Below are positions 1-8,134 of a DNA stretch of 64,000 bases, piece after piece. The notes below the pieces were generated by a model. It ran no database searches and was not told where the DNA came from. It saw only the letters and a program-made list of their open reading frames with translations. This DNA comes from VRUE01 sp963770315 (GTDB lineage Bacteria; Actinomycetota; Thermoleophilia; Solirubrobacterales; 70-9): positions 2,776,677 through 2,840,676 of the forward strand of contig CAVYPC010000002.1 of the NCBI GenBank assembly GCA_963770315.1, written 5' to 3'. Both the position numbers and the translations under genes were made by a program. Numbering within the stretch: the stretch's first letter is position 1; each line of letters starts with the position of its first letter.

Positions 1-102
1 GCTCGCGACGAGTATTGCCTCCAGGATCCGCTCCCGGGGCGGGCGGCGACCGTGGGGGCCGGGAAAGGGGAGGACCGTAGCGCTGTCGTAGTTCGAAAAC
101 AT
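1..102 (-). CDS. TetR-like regulator, N-terminal fragment cut by window edge
   Basis: An open frame reads leftward from an ATG at 102 to the window edge, giving 34 codons. After a short basic leader it carries GRRPPRERILEAILVAS, which resembles the 'RERI..A....' first helix of TetR DNA-binding domains and the matching part of the rightward TetR genes that follow. The gene would be divergent from them and share their upstream region. No sensing domain is visible. The family call rests only on this short stretch, so it is an inference. Confidence 0.5.
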   Translation of the reverse strand, partial: MFSNYDSATVLPFPGPHGRRPPRERILEAILVAS

Positions 103-192
103 GGTCCTTTTGTCTAGGTATAGCAGCTTTTAGAAACGTAGATGCCTAGAACGCAGTGTTTTCTGTAGAAAAGGCAAGTAGACATCGGATAT
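103..192. promoter_or_regulatory. Divergent TetR intergenic region with candidate operator
   Basis: This 90-base gap separates the partial leftward regulator from the rightward TetR genes and is much more AT-rich than its surroundings. It holds a perfect palindrome at 159-172 (TTTTCT, GT, AGAAAA), 20 bases before the first possible start. TetR proteins commonly bind palindromes in such shared regions, so it is a reasonable autoregulatory operator, but this is inference only. Confidence 0.4.
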
Positions 193-900
193 ATGTTTTG
201 GTACCGTTTTGGAATGGCCGACTCGCGTTCGCTGTCGGAGCGCCTCTCGAAACTGCCCCCCGGGCGACACCTGATCCCGCGCGACTTCGTTTCCCAGAAC
301 CAGCGCGAGCGGATGTTGATGGCGACTGCCGAGCTGGTCGCCGAGCGCGGCTACCAGAAGACGACGATCGAGCTGATCGCGAAGACGGCAAGGGTGGCCC
401 TCGTCACCTTCTACGAGCACTTCGCCAACAAGGAAGAGTGCTTCCTCGCCGCCTTCGACGAGAGCGTCGCCGGCGCCGCCGAGGTCTTCGCCGAGCTGGT
501 CGATCCCGAGCAGCCCTGGGTCGAGCAGATTTCCACCGGCCTCGAGGTCTTCCTCGAGATGGTCGTGGCCGAGCAGCCGCGGGCCAAGCTCTGCATCGTC
601 GAGAGCCAGGCGGCCGGCGGAGCGGCATTGGCGCGCTACCAGTCGATGCTGGAGAGCGTCGCGCCGAAGCTGCGCGAGGGGCGCGAGCTGAACCCGCGCA
701 CGAGCCGCCTGCCGGAGGGGCTCGAGGTCGCGATCGCGGGCGGGCTGATGTGGCTGGTCCACCAGCGCCTGATCGCCGGCCGGGTCGACGATCTCAAGGG
801 GCTGCTGCCGGAGATGCTGCAGGTGACCTTGACGCCGTACGTCGGCGAGGTCGAGGCGGCGCGGGCCGCCGAGGCGGCCCAGGCCCGGGTGGCGGCCTGA
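193..900 (+). CDS. TetR/AcrR family transcriptional regulator
   Basis: Likely a ligand-responsive repressor of 235 residues. The N-terminal helix-turn-helix covers about residues 35-80, with QNQRERMLMATAELVAERGY followed by TFYEHFANKEECFLAAF, the typical TetR recognition-helix and YxxF/FxxKE pattern. The rest is a helical ligand domain without a recognisable specificity. ATG at 214 is an equally good start and would remove seven residues. It is a clear paralogue of the third gene in this cluster (1613-2299), sharing the GRH..PR.F..QNQRER leader. Target and ligand are unknown. Confidence 0.88.
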   Translation: MFWYRFGMADSRSLSERLSKLPPGRHLIPRDFVSQNQRERMLMATAELVAERGYQKTTIELIAKTARVALVTFYEHFANKEECFLAAFDESVAGAAEVFAELVDPEQPWVEQISTGLEVFLEMVVAEQPRAKLCIVESQAAGGAALARYQSMLESVAPKLREGRELNPRTSRLPEGLEVAIAGGLMWLVHQRLIAGRVDDLKGLLPEMLQVTLTPYVGEVEAARAAEAAQARVAA

Positions 901-937
901 TGCGCGACGGCGCGGGAAGATCACCAGGCGCGGGGAG

Positions 938-1573
938 TTGGGCCAGGACGATGTGAGCAGCCCGCGCAGAGGACGCGATCCGGCGCGGGAGAGGATCGCT
1001 GCTGCGATGGTCGAGCTGGTCGCCGACCACGGCTTCGCGGCACTCGACGTAGACACCCTCTGCGGGCGGGCTGATGTTGGGCGCGCCCACTTCGATCGCT
1101 GCTTCGCCGACCTCGAGGACTGCTTCCTCGCCATCCACGACGAGGTCATGGAAGAGCTCTGCACCCGGGTCGACACCGCCTGCGAGGGCCGCGAGGCCTG
1201 GCACGACCGGATCTGGGCGGCGGGGATGGCGGCGATGCGCTGCCTGCAGGAGGATTTCGCTCGGGCCCGCTTCCTCGTCGTCGCCGTCAACGGCGCCGGC
1301 AGCGCCGCGCAGACGCGCCGCGACCGGATCGTGCGGCGGATCGCCGACTTCCTCGACGGCGGCCGCGGCGAGGTCGAGGGCGAGCGGCCGATGTCGCGCT
1401 GTACGGCGGAAATCGCCGCCGGCGCCGTCTACGGCACGATCCTGGCCAAGATCGAAGCGGGCTCGATCGAACGCGGCGAAGAGTTCCTCCCCGAGCTGAT
1501 CTACCTGGCGACGATGCCCTACCTCGGCGCCCGCGCCGCCGAGGACGAGCTGCTGGTCCAGCCGCTGCGCTAG
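938..1573 (+). CDS. TetR-like transcriptional regulator
   Basis: Second of three tandem regulators, up to 211 residues. The N-terminal part (RGRDPARERIAAAMVELVAD, then RAHFDRCFADLEDCFLAIHD) fits a TetR helix-turn-helix, with HFDRCF in place of the usual TFYEHF. It is more divergent than its two neighbours. The TTG at 938 gives the longest frame; GTG at 953, preceded by an AGGA, would make it five codons shorter and may be the true start. It begins 37 bases after the previous stop, so co-transcription is likely. Ligand and targets are unknown. Confidence 0.78.
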   Translation: MGQDDVSSPRRGRDPARERIAAAMVELVADHGFAALDVDTLCGRADVGRAHFDRCFADLEDCFLAIHDEVMEELCTRVDTACEGREAWHDRIWAAGMAAMRCLQEDFARARFLVVAVNGAGSAAQTRRDRIVRRIADFLDGGRGEVEGERPMSRCTAEIAAGAVYGTILAKIEAGSIERGEEFLPELIYLATMPYLGARAAEDELLVQPLR

Positions 1574-1612
1574 GCGCGCCGCCACCGCCCATCTCTGGGG
1601 TATCGTCGGTTC

Positions 1613-2299
1613 GTGGCAAAGGGGAAGGCGAAAACGGGCGAGTCGGGGGCGGGCGCCGAGGCCTCACCGCGGCTGCCCGCCGGGCGCCACGGCCTGCCGC
1701 GCGAGTTCATCGTTCAAAACCAGCGCGAGCGGATCGTCACCGCGCTGGTCGACACGGTCGCCGAGCGCGGCTACAACGCGACCACCGTCGCCAACATCAC
1801 CAAAGCCGCGTCGGTCTCCCGTCGCACCTTCTACGAGCACTTCGCCGACAAGGAAGCCTGCTTCCTCGCCGCTTATGAGATGGTCGCCGACCACATCGCC
1901 GCCTCGATGCGGGCCGCGGCCGAGGCCTTCGAGGAGTGGCCGCAGAAAGTGCGCGCCGCGCTGGCGACGATGTTGCGCTTCCTCGCCGGCGAGCCCGAGC
2001 TCGCCCGTCTCTGCATGATCGAGCCGACCGCGGCCGGCGGCGAGATTGCCGCCCGTCACCGCGCCTCGATGCAGGGCCTGGTCGGGATCCTCAAGGCAGG
2101 CCGGCCGGAGCACGGCGGGCAGCACCCGCTTCCCGAGGCGACCGAGGAGACCCTCGTCGGCGGCATCGTCTCGCTGATCATGCGCGAGATCAGCGCCGGC
2201 CGCACCGAGCAGCTGGAGTCGCTGCTGCCCGACCTGGTCGAGCTCACCCTGGCGCCCTACGTCGGCGCCGAGCAGGCCGAGCAGCTGGCCCGCCAGTGA
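1613..2299 (+). CDS. TetR/AcrR family transcriptional regulator, paralogue of 193-900
   Basis: A 228-residue regulator starting at GTG 1613. The stretch GRHGLPREFIVQNQRERIVT, followed by RRTFYEHFADKEACFLAAYE, matches the first TetR gene almost position for position, and the C-terminal halves also align (both end near LTLAPYVG or LTPYVG). This points to local duplication with the more divergent 938-1573 gene between them. It lies 39 bases after the previous stop. The effector domain gives no clue to the ligand. Confidence 0.87.
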   Translation: MAKGKAKTGESGAGAEASPRLPAGRHGLPREFIVQNQRERIVTALVDTVAERGYNATTVANITKAASVSRRTFYEHFADKEACFLAAYEMVADHIAASMRAAAEAFEEWPQKVRAALATMLRFLAGEPELARLCMIEPTAAGGEIAARHRASMQGLVGILKAGRPEHGGQHPLPEATEETLVGGIVSLIMREISAGRTEQLESLLPDLVELTLAPYVGAEQAEQLARQ

Positions 2300-2314
2300 T
2301 TTGGCTCAGAGCGG

Positions 2315-2336
2315 ACTGTGATACTGTGTAACTGTG
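2315..2336 (+). promoter_or_regulatory. Three 8-bp direct repeats and extended -10 before antitoxin gene
   Basis: ACTGTG occurs at 2315, 2323 and 2331, exactly every 8 bases, just before the RHH antitoxin start. TGTGATACT at 2317-2325 looks like an extended -10, which would place transcription start near 2332, almost on the start codon (GTG 2334 or ATG 2343). Antitoxin-bound direct repeats and leaderless messages are both common in actinobacterial toxin-antitoxin loci; this reading is inference. Confidence 0.45.
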
Positions 2337-2342
2337 GGTCAC

Positions 2343-2582
2343 ATGAAAAACATCACGGTCTCGGTCCCGGAGGACGTCTATCGCGCGGCGCGGGTCCGTG
2401 CCGCTGAAGACGGGAGCTCGGTCAGCGGGCTGGTGACGCACTACCTGCGCTCGCTCGAGGAGCGCGAGTCCGAGTTCTCACGACTGGAGACCCTGCAAGA
2501 GCAGATCTTCGCCGAAGTCGAGCAGTTCCGAGGGGCTGACCGGCTCAGCCGCGACGAGCTTCACGAGCGTGCGATTCGTTGA
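2343..2582 (+). CDS. Ribbon-helix-helix antitoxin, VapB-like
   Basis: A 79-residue protein beginning MKNITVSVPEDVYRAARVRA, the beta strand plus first helix of a ribbon-helix-helix DNA-binding domain, followed by a charged C-terminal tail of the kind that wraps a PIN toxin. It likely neutralises the toxin encoded downstream and represses the operon through the direct repeats upstream. GTG at 2334 would add three residues; ATG 2343 fits the family better. Its end overlaps the toxin start by 14 bases, implying translational coupling. Confidence 0.82.
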   Translation: MKNITVSVPEDVYRAARVRAAEDGSSVSGLVTHYLRSLEERESEFSRLETLQEQIFAEVEQFRGADRLSRDELHERAIR

Positions 2583-2985
2583 TACCAACATCCTCCTCTA
2601 CGCGATTTCGCGCGACCCCGAGGAGGCTCACAAGGCGGAGCGGGCTCGCGGGATCCTGGCCGAGCGCGACCTGGCGCTCTCGGTCCAGGTTCTGCAGGAG
2701 TTCTACGCCCAGGCAACGCGGGGGAGTCGCCCTGACCCGCTCAGCCACGAGCAGACGGAGAGGCTGGTCGAGTCGTTTCTCCGCTTTCCCGTTGCCGATA
2801 CCACCACCCAGGTGATGCTCGCGGCACTCGCCACCCGCCATCGCTTCCGGATCTCCTACTGGGACGCTGCGATCCTCGAGGCCGCACGCGCTCTGGGCTG
2901 TGAGACCGTCCTCTCGGAGGACCTGAGCGATGGCCAGGACTATGCCGGGGTAAGCGTGCAGAATCCGTTTCAGCCGAGCGCTTAG
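2569..2985 (+). CDS. PIN-domain ribonuclease toxin, VapC-like
   Basis: A 138-residue PIN domain, the usual length for VapC toxins, which cleave RNA using a Mg2+ centre of acidic residues. Candidates are all visible: D5 in RFVDTN, E44 in LQEFY, D99 in SYWDAAIL and D118/D121 in SEDLSDGQD. The GTG start lies inside the antitoxin gene. Its stop overlaps the convergent fic stop by three bases, so no terminator separates the two genes. Specific RNA target cannot be told from sequence. Confidence 0.88.
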   Translation: MRFVDTNILLYAISRDPEEAHKAERARGILAERDLALSVQVLQEFYAQATRGSRPDPLSHEQTERLVESFLRFPVADTTTQVMLAALATRHRFRISYWDAAILEAARALGCETVLSEDLSDGQDYAGVSVQNPFQPSA

Positions 2986-4058
2986 CTCGTCAGCAGTGAG
3001 CGCAGGCGCTCGGTCGCCCAGTATCTCGTGCCGGGCCCGCGGCCGCGCTGTTCGACGAGTCCGCTGTCGAGCAGGCGCCGCAGGTCGGCACTCACGGTCG
3101 CCGTCGATACGCCTGCCTCCTCGCCGTAGCTGGCACGATCGGTGCCGCCGGTCAGGCTCTGCTCGAGCGCGATCACGAATCGGTCGGGCCAGCCACGATT
3201 CTCGGCCTCCCGTTCGAGGCGCTCCCACCGCACTCCCGCCTCGCGGATCTGATCGAGTCGACGCTTTGCCTGGGAGATATGGGCGTCGACGCAGAACCGG
3301 ACCCAGCTCGATGCATCGCGATCCGGCTGGTAGCTGCCGCCCTGCGTATCGCGCAGCGCCGCGTAGTAGGCGGGGGTGTTCTTGCCAAGGTATTCCTCGA
3401 TCGAGGAGAACTCCGGCGAGACCATTCCCTCGCGGGCGAGGACGAGCGATTGGACGATCCGCGCGACGCGTCCGTTGCCGTCGCGGAAGGGATGGACCGA
3501 GACCACGTTGAGATGTGCCATCGACGCGCGGACGACGACGCCGGCGTCGCCTTCGTCAGCCTCCAGCCAGTCGACGATCTCCGCCATCAGCTCAGCGACC
3601 TTCTCGCCGCCTGGCCCCTGGTAGTCGATTCCCCCATCGGGACCGGACACCGATATCGGCCCCGTTCGCCAGCGCCCAGGCGACCTGTCCCGCTGGAAGT
3701 GGCAGGCGTCGAAATGCAGGTCGAGGATGACCCGGTCGGTCCAGCGGAACCGCGGGTCCTGGGCCATCGCCCCGACGTGGTCCATCGCGCGGGCGTAACA
3801 GGCAACCGCAAGGCGGCTCTCGTCTTCGCCGCCGCTGGGCGCCTCTCCACTCAGTAGGGCGATCGCTTCGGTGGGACCGACGCTGTAGCCCTCGATCGAG
3901 GTGGAGCCCTCGATCGAGCTCGCCGCCACCACGCGCCGCAGCGCCCCCATCCACGGGGTTGCCCGCCCAAGCTCGTCGCCGAGCTCATGGCGCAGGCGAT
4001 CGAGCTCGTCGATTTTGGTGCGGAGGTTTCTCGCGATGGGCGGCGTCGCAAATATCAC
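2982..4058 (-). CDS. Fic family protein with C-terminal winged helix
   Basis: Fic proteins usually transfer AMP from ATP to a protein hydroxyl. The complete catalytic motif HPFRDGNGR is at residues 189-197. An inhibitory [S/T]xxxE[G/N] motif is at 52-57 (STSIEG), so this is a Fic with its own N-terminal inhibition helix. The last ~70 residues (YGEEAGVSTATVSADLRRLL) form a helix-turn-helix domain, as in many 350-370 residue bacterial Fic proteins. The GTG start at 4058 sits 4 bases from a -10-like GATACT. It is convergent with the vapBC-like pair, making a small defence or stress island. Confidence 0.9.
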   Translation of the reverse strand: MIFATPPIARNLRTKIDELDRLRHELGDELGRATPWMGALRRVVAASSIEGSTSIEGYSVGPTEAIALLSGEAPSGGEDESRLAVACYARAMDHVGAMAQDPRFRWTDRVILDLHFDACHFQRDRSPGRWRTGPISVSGPDGGIDYQGPGGEKVAELMAEIVDWLEADEGDAGVVVRASMAHLNVVSVHPFRDGNGRVARIVQSLVLAREGMVSPEFSSIEEYLGKNTPAYYAALRDTQGGSYQPDRDASSWVRFCVDAHISQAKRRLDQIREAGVRWERLEREAENRGWPDRFVIALEQSLTGGTDRASYGEEAGVSTATVSADLRRLLDSGLVEQRGRGPGTRYWATERLRSLLTS

Positions 4059-4115
4059 GACCAGTATCTTACATGACTAGCAAATCAACATGCTAGTATA
4101 TTGATCGTCTACTTC
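4059..4115 (-). promoter_or_regulatory. Promoter and inverted repeat upstream of fic
   Basis: On the minus strand GATACT (4063-4068) lies just before the GTG at 4058, suggesting a leaderless message like the one proposed for the nearby antitoxin gene. CTAGC at 4077-4081 and GCTAG at 4092-4096 form an inverted repeat that could bind a regulator, possibly the Fic protein's own winged helix. The segment is AT-rich. It also holds the downstream end of the ABC transporter operon, with no clear terminator. Confidence 0.35.
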
Positions 4116-4964
4116 TTACGGCACCGCCGTCGCCTCGGCCTCGACCGCTGCGCCGCCGCGGGTCCTCGTCGCGCCGCCCTCCTCGCGGGTGAGGCGGTGG
4201 GCGAGGTAGACCGGGACGATCGAGATCAGCACGACGATCACGGCGACGGCGTTGACGATCGGCAGCTGGTTGGGGCGGAAGAGGTTGCGGAAGATCCAGA
4301 TCGGCAGGGTTTCTTCGCCGGCGCCGATCGTGAACGTGGTGACGATGATCTCGTCGAAGGAGAGGCCGAAGGCGAGCAGGGCGCCGGCCCCGAGCGCGCT
4401 CCTCAGGCTGGGGAAGGTGACGAAGCGGAAGGTCTGCCAGGTGTGGGCGCCGAGGTCGGCCGAGGCCTCCTCGAAGGAAGCCGAGACCCGGCGCAGGCGG
4501 GCGATGACGTTGTTGTAGATGACGACGATGCAGAAGGTGGCGTGGCCGACGATCACGGTGAAGAGACTGAGGTCGATGCCGAGCACCTGGGTGAAGGTGT
4601 TGCTCAGGGCGACGCCGGTGACGATGCCCGGCAGGGCGATCGGCAAGACCACGAGGAAGGAGATCGCCTCGCGACCGAAGAAGCGGTGGCGAGCGACGGC
4701 GAGCGAGGCGAGCGTGCCGAGGACGATCGCGATCGCCGTCGCCGCGAGGCCGGCCTTGAGCGAGGTGACGAAGGCTTCGCGGGCGAATTCGTTTTCGACC
4801 GCCTTGGGGAACCAGTCGAGGGTCAAGCCAGGTGGCGGCCATTCGAGGATGTTGCTGGCGTTGAAGGCGTAGATCGCGAGCACGATCAGGGGGATGTAGA
4901 TGAAGGCCAGGCCGACGCCGACGCCGAGGCGAAGGAGGAGCGCGGATCGTCTCGAGAGCCTCAT
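4116..4964 (-). CDS. potC: ABC transporter permease, PotC-like
   Basis: A 282-residue inner-membrane permease with about six hydrophobic segments. The cytoplasmic EAA loop that contacts the ATPase is clear (EEASADLGAHTWQTFRFVTF). Similarity in order and sequence style is to spermidine/putrescine permease PotC. It is last in a four-gene minus-strand operon and starts 7 bases after potB ends. The hydrophilic tail (TRTRGGAAVEAEATAVP) is longer than usual. Polyamine specificity is inferred from the binding protein and is not certain. Confidence 0.85.
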   Translation of the reverse strand: MRLSRRSALLLRLGVGVGLAFIYIPLIVLAIYAFNASNILEWPPPGLTLDWFPKAVENEFAREAFVTSLKAGLAATAIAIVLGTLASLAVARHRFFGREAISFLVVLPIALPGIVTGVALSNTFTQVLGIDLSLFTVIVGHATFCIVVIYNNVIARLRRVSASFEEASADLGAHTWQTFRFVTFPSLRSALGAGALLAFGLSFDEIIVTTFTIGAGEETLPIWIFRNLFRPNQLPIVNAVAVIVVLISIVPVYLAHRLTREEGGATRTRGGAAVEAEATAVP

Positions 4965-4971
4965 CCCAGCC

Positions 4972-5859
4972 CTAGATGTGCTCGAAGGCGCCCAGCCTGC
5001 GGGCGACCAGCAGGTAGGCGACCATCACCACGATCGGGACGAGCGCGAGGGCAGAGGCGAACGGCAGGTTGTTGGAGATGTTGTTGAAGATCACGTTGCC
5101 GATGAACTGGTCGTTGGAGACGAGGCGGGGCGTGATGTAGTCGCCGAGGGTGAGGGCGAAGGTGAAGATCGAGCCGGCCACCACGGCGGGGAAGGCGAGC
5201 GGCAGGATCACCCGGCGGAAGGTGGTGAAGGGCGAGGCGCCGAGGTCCTCGGAGGCGCTGATCAGCGTGTTCGGGATCCGCTCCAGCCCGGCGAAGATCG
5301 GCAGGATCATGTAGGGCAGCCAGAGGTAGCTCATCACCAGCCAGACCGCGGTCTCCCCGTAGCCGGGACCGGAGAGGCCGATCGGGTTGAGCACCCAGTC
5401 GATCACGCCGCCGCTGGAGAGCATCGTCCGCCAGGAGAGCGCCTTGACCAGGTAGCTCGACCAGAGCGGCACGAGGACCGCGACGACCAGGATCGCCTTG
5501 CCGCGGCGGCCGGCCACCTTGGCCATGTAGAAGGCGATCGGGAAGGCGAGGAGGGCGTCGGTGATCGTGACGAGCGCCGCGATCAGCACGGTCCGCCCGA
5601 TGATGCTGCGGTAGACCGGTTCGTTGACGAGGGTTTCGAAGTTTTCGAGGCCGAAGCCGCGCACGACTTCGCCGCTCAACGGGTCGACCGACCAGAAGGC
5701 GGCGATCAGGAGGACCGCGAGCGAGCCCAGGTAGCCGATCACCAGCCAGGCGACCGGACCGGCCAGCAGGGCGCCGGCCTGCAGGCGGGGACGGCCGTGG
5801 AAGAGGCCGGCGAGCCGGTGGCCCGCCGATCGCCTCTCCACGACCGCCTCGGTTGCCAT
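4972..5859 (-). CDS. potB: ABC transporter permease, PotB-like
   Basis: A 295-residue permease with roughly six membrane spans. The EAA loop is SASEDLGASPFTTFRRVILP. The N-terminal 30 residues are polar and arginine-rich before the first span (LLAGPVAWLVIGYLGSLAVL). Together with the PotC-like permease it would form the membrane channel of an importer energised by the PotA-like ATPase. It lies between the binding-protein gene (18-base gap upstream) and potC. Confidence 0.85.
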   Translation of the reverse strand: MATEAVVERRSAGHRLAGLFHGRPRLQAGALLAGPVAWLVIGYLGSLAVLLIAAFWSVDPLSGEVVRGFGLENFETLVNEPVYRSIIGRTVLIAALVTITDALLAFPIAFYMAKVAGRRGKAILVVAVLVPLWSSYLVKALSWRTMLSSGGVIDWVLNPIGLSGPGYGETAVWLVMSYLWLPYMILPIFAGLERIPNTLISASEDLGASPFTTFRRVILPLAFPAVVAGSIFTFALTLGDYITPRLVSNDQFIGNVIFNNISNNLPFASALALVPIVVMVAYLLVARRLGAFEHI

Positions 5860-5877
5860 CAGGTCAGGATCGGGCGA

Positions 5878-7065
5878 TCAGCCCTTGATCGAGGTCCAGG
5901 CCTGGACCCAGTCGTTGTAGTCCTTGCAATCTTCTTCGCCGTTGCCGCAATCGGCAAGCGGCGTTTCCCAGTAGTAGACGCGCTTCCAGAAGGCCGGGTT
6001 TTCGGCGTGGTATTTGGCGCAGAAGCCCTTCTCCGCGGTGTGTTCGCAGGCCAGGCTCTGCGCCGGCGCCTCGCCGAAGAATTCCGCCACTTCGGCGTTC
6101 GCCTGCGGCGAGACGATCCAGTTCATCCACATGTACATGCAGTTGGGATGCTTGGCTTCGGAGCTGATCATCCAGGTATCCGACCAACCGGTCGCACCCT
6201 CGGAGGGCAGGAAGCCCTGGCTCGCCGGGCTGGCCGCGACCGGCTTGCCGGCGCCTTCCAGTTCGAAGTACTGGTACTGCCAGGTGGTGCCGACCTGGAC
6301 GTCGCCGTTGGCGAAGGCCGATATCTGCTTGGCGGCTTCTGACCAGTATTCGCCGACGTAGGGGCGCTGTTCCTTCAGCAGGCTCACCGCCGCTTCGAAC
6401 TGTTCTTCGTTCAGCTCGTAGGGGTTTTCGATCCCCAGGTCGGGTTGGTGGGCCTTCAGGTAGACGGCCGCGTCGGCGATGTAGATCGGGTCGTCGTAGG
6501 CGCTGATCTTGCCCTTGTACTTGGCCGCCTTCTTCGGATCGAGGATGACGTCCCAGGACGTGGGAGCCGGCTTGACGTCTTCGGAGTTCCACATCAGGAG
6601 GTTGGCGCCGCGGCCGTGGGGGATGCCGTAGTGGACGCCGTCGAAGGTGTTGTAGGGCTGGTTCTTGAGGTCGCTGAAGATCGTCTTGTAGTTGGGGACG
6701 AGGCTGACGTTGACCGGGGCTACGTCACCGCCGTCGACCAGCCGGGCCGAGGCGTTGCCCGAGGCGGAGACCCCGTCGTACTGGCCGGTCCGCATCAGCT
6801 GGACCATTTCGTCGGAGGTGCCGGCGATCTTGTCGTTCACCTTGCAGCCGGTCTTCTGTTCGAACGGCTTCGTCCATTCCGGTTCGACGTAGCCGGCCCA
6901 TGAGATCAGGCTGAGCGAGCCCTCACCCTTGCCCACCTTCGTCAGTTCCTTGCCGGTCGAGCTGTCGCTGCTCGAGCCGCAACCGGCCAGCAGCAGCATG
7001 AAGGCGAGCAGGCCTGCGATGACGAGCCACGCCGTTCGTCCTGGATGTGCGTCCTGAGTCCTCAC
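5878..7065 (-). CDS. potD: Extracellular solute-binding lipoprotein, PotD-like
   Basis: A 395-residue periplasmic-type binding protein anchored as a lipoprotein: after a hydrophobic signal (WLVIAGLLAFMLLLAGC) the lipobox LLAGC supplies the lipidated cysteine, followed by a serine-rich linker. LSLISWAGYVEPEWTKPFEQ and VHYGIPHGRGANLLMWN are typical of PotD/PotF polyamine-binding proteins. It captures substrate for the PotB/PotC permeases. The GTG start overlaps the stop of the ATPase gene by four bases. Whether spermidine, putrescine or another cation is bound cannot be settled here. Confidence 0.87.
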   Translation of the reverse strand: MRTQDAHPGRTAWLVIAGLLAFMLLLAGCGSSSDSSTGKELTKVGKGEGSLSLISWAGYVEPEWTKPFEQKTGCKVNDKIAGTSDEMVQLMRTGQYDGVSASGNASARLVDGGDVAPVNVSLVPNYKTIFSDLKNQPYNTFDGVHYGIPHGRGANLLMWNSEDVKPAPTSWDVILDPKKAAKYKGKISAYDDPIYIADAAVYLKAHQPDLGIENPYELNEEQFEAAVSLLKEQRPYVGEYWSEAAKQISAFANGDVQVGTTWQYQYFELEGAGKPVAASPASQGFLPSEGATGWSDTWMISSEAKHPNCMYMWMNWIVSPQANAEVAEFFGEAPAQSLACEHTAEKGFCAKYHAENPAFWKRVYYWETPLADCGNGEEDCKDYNDWVQAWTSIKG

Positions 7066-8093
7066 GGTGCTTCCTCCTCTGTTTTCGGTTGGCCACGGAC
7101 CGCGACCGTGTGCTCCGGACGCCAGCCCACCAGCACCTCCCTGCCCTGCTCGGAGGCCGCGTCCACGGACGTGCCCTCCACGTTCTGCCGTACGAGTTGA
7201 AGCTCTCCGCCGCCGTCGAGGGCGACCGTGTAGCGGGTGACCATGCCCGCGTAGGCGACCTCGTCGATCCGGCCGCGTTCCGTCCGCAGGCCGTTGGCGG
7301 CGGCGGCCGGATCGAGCAGCTGGATCTTCTCGGGGCGGATCGTGAAGCGCGAGCCGTCGCGCTCCAAGAGGTTGGAGACGCCGACGAAGCCGGCGACGAA
7401 CTCGGTCGACGGCTGCTCGTACAGCTCGACCGGGGGGCTGACCTGCTCGATCCGCCCGTTGTTGAAGACGGCGATCCGGTTGCTCATCGTCAGCGCCTCG
7501 TCCTGGTCGTGGGTGACGTAGACGAAGGTGATGCCGACCTCGCCCTGGATCGCCTTCAGCTCGCTCTGCATCTGCTCGCGCAGCTTCAGGTCAAGCGCGC
7601 CAAGCGGCTCGTCGAGCAGCAGCACCCGCGGCCGGTTGACTATCGCCCGCGCCAAGGCGACACGCTGGCGCTGGCCGCCGGAGAGCTCGCCCGGCTTGCG
7701 CTCGCCGTAACCGGGAAGGCGGACCATCTCCAGCGCCTCGTCGCGCCGCCGCGCTCGCTCGGCCTTGGCGACGCCGGCGACGCGCAGGCCGTAGGCGACG
7801 TTCTCGCCGACGGTCATATGGGGAAACAGCGCGTAGTCCTGGAAGACCGTGTTGACCGCGCGGTCGTACGGGGGGACCCCGGCTACGTCCTTTCCGGCCA
7901 ACTCGATCTTGCCGCCGCTGGGGTCCTCGAAGCCGGCGATCATCCGCAGCGTCGTCGTCTTGCCCGAGCCCGAGGGCCCGAGCAGGGTGAAGAACTCCCC
8001 GGCCTCGATCTCCAGGTCGATGCCCGCAACCGCCTGTACCTCGCCGTATTGCTTGGTGAGGCTATCCAGGCGGATGTCAGGTGGAGTAGCTAC
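7062..8093 (-). CDS. potA: ABC transporter ATP-binding protein, PotA-like, with no standard start codon
   Basis: ATPase of the polyamine-type importer, about 335-343 residues. Visible are Walker A (GPSGSGKTT), the Q-loop region, the signature LSGGQRQRVALARA, Walker B (VLLLDEPLGALD), the switch His and a C-terminal TOBE-like domain. The first in-frame ATG (7943) lies after Walker A, so it cannot be the start. Upstream to the stop at 8103-8105 there is no in-frame ATG, GTG or TTG; only CTG (8069) is available, or GTA at 8093, which would begin the family-like xATPPDIRLDSLTK. I give 8093 as the outer limit. A one-base indel near 8093-8096 (ATG immediately followed by TAG) is also possible. Confidence 0.8.
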   Translation of the reverse strand, partial: VATPPDIRLDSLTKQYGEVQAVAGIDLEIEAGEFFTLLGPSGSGKTTTLRMIAGFEDPSGGKIELAGKDVAGVPPYDRAVNTVFQDYALFPHMTVGENVAYGLRVAGVAKAERARRRDEALEMVRLPGYGERKPGELSGGQRQRVALARAIVNRPRVLLLDEPLGALDLKLREQMQSELKAIQGEVGITFVYVTHDQDEALTMSNRIAVFNNGRIEQVSPPVELYEQPSTEFVAGFVGVSNLLERDGSRFTIRPEKIQLLDPAAAANGLRTERGRIDEVAYAGMVTRYTVALDGGGELQLVRQNVEGTSVDAASEQGREVLVGWRPEHTVAVRGQPKTEEEAP

Positions 8094-8134
8094 ATAGAGA
8101 AGTTATCCGAGTGGTTCAGGAGGTCAAGGACAAA

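Noticed and set aside
4900..6342. Long rightward open frame opposite the transporter operon
   Set aside because: High-GC antisense shadow of potB/potD; composition is low-complexity Asp/Arg/Gly and no domain is visible. The same applies to other long antisense frames such as 13362-17060, 46717-48156 and 48531-49943.
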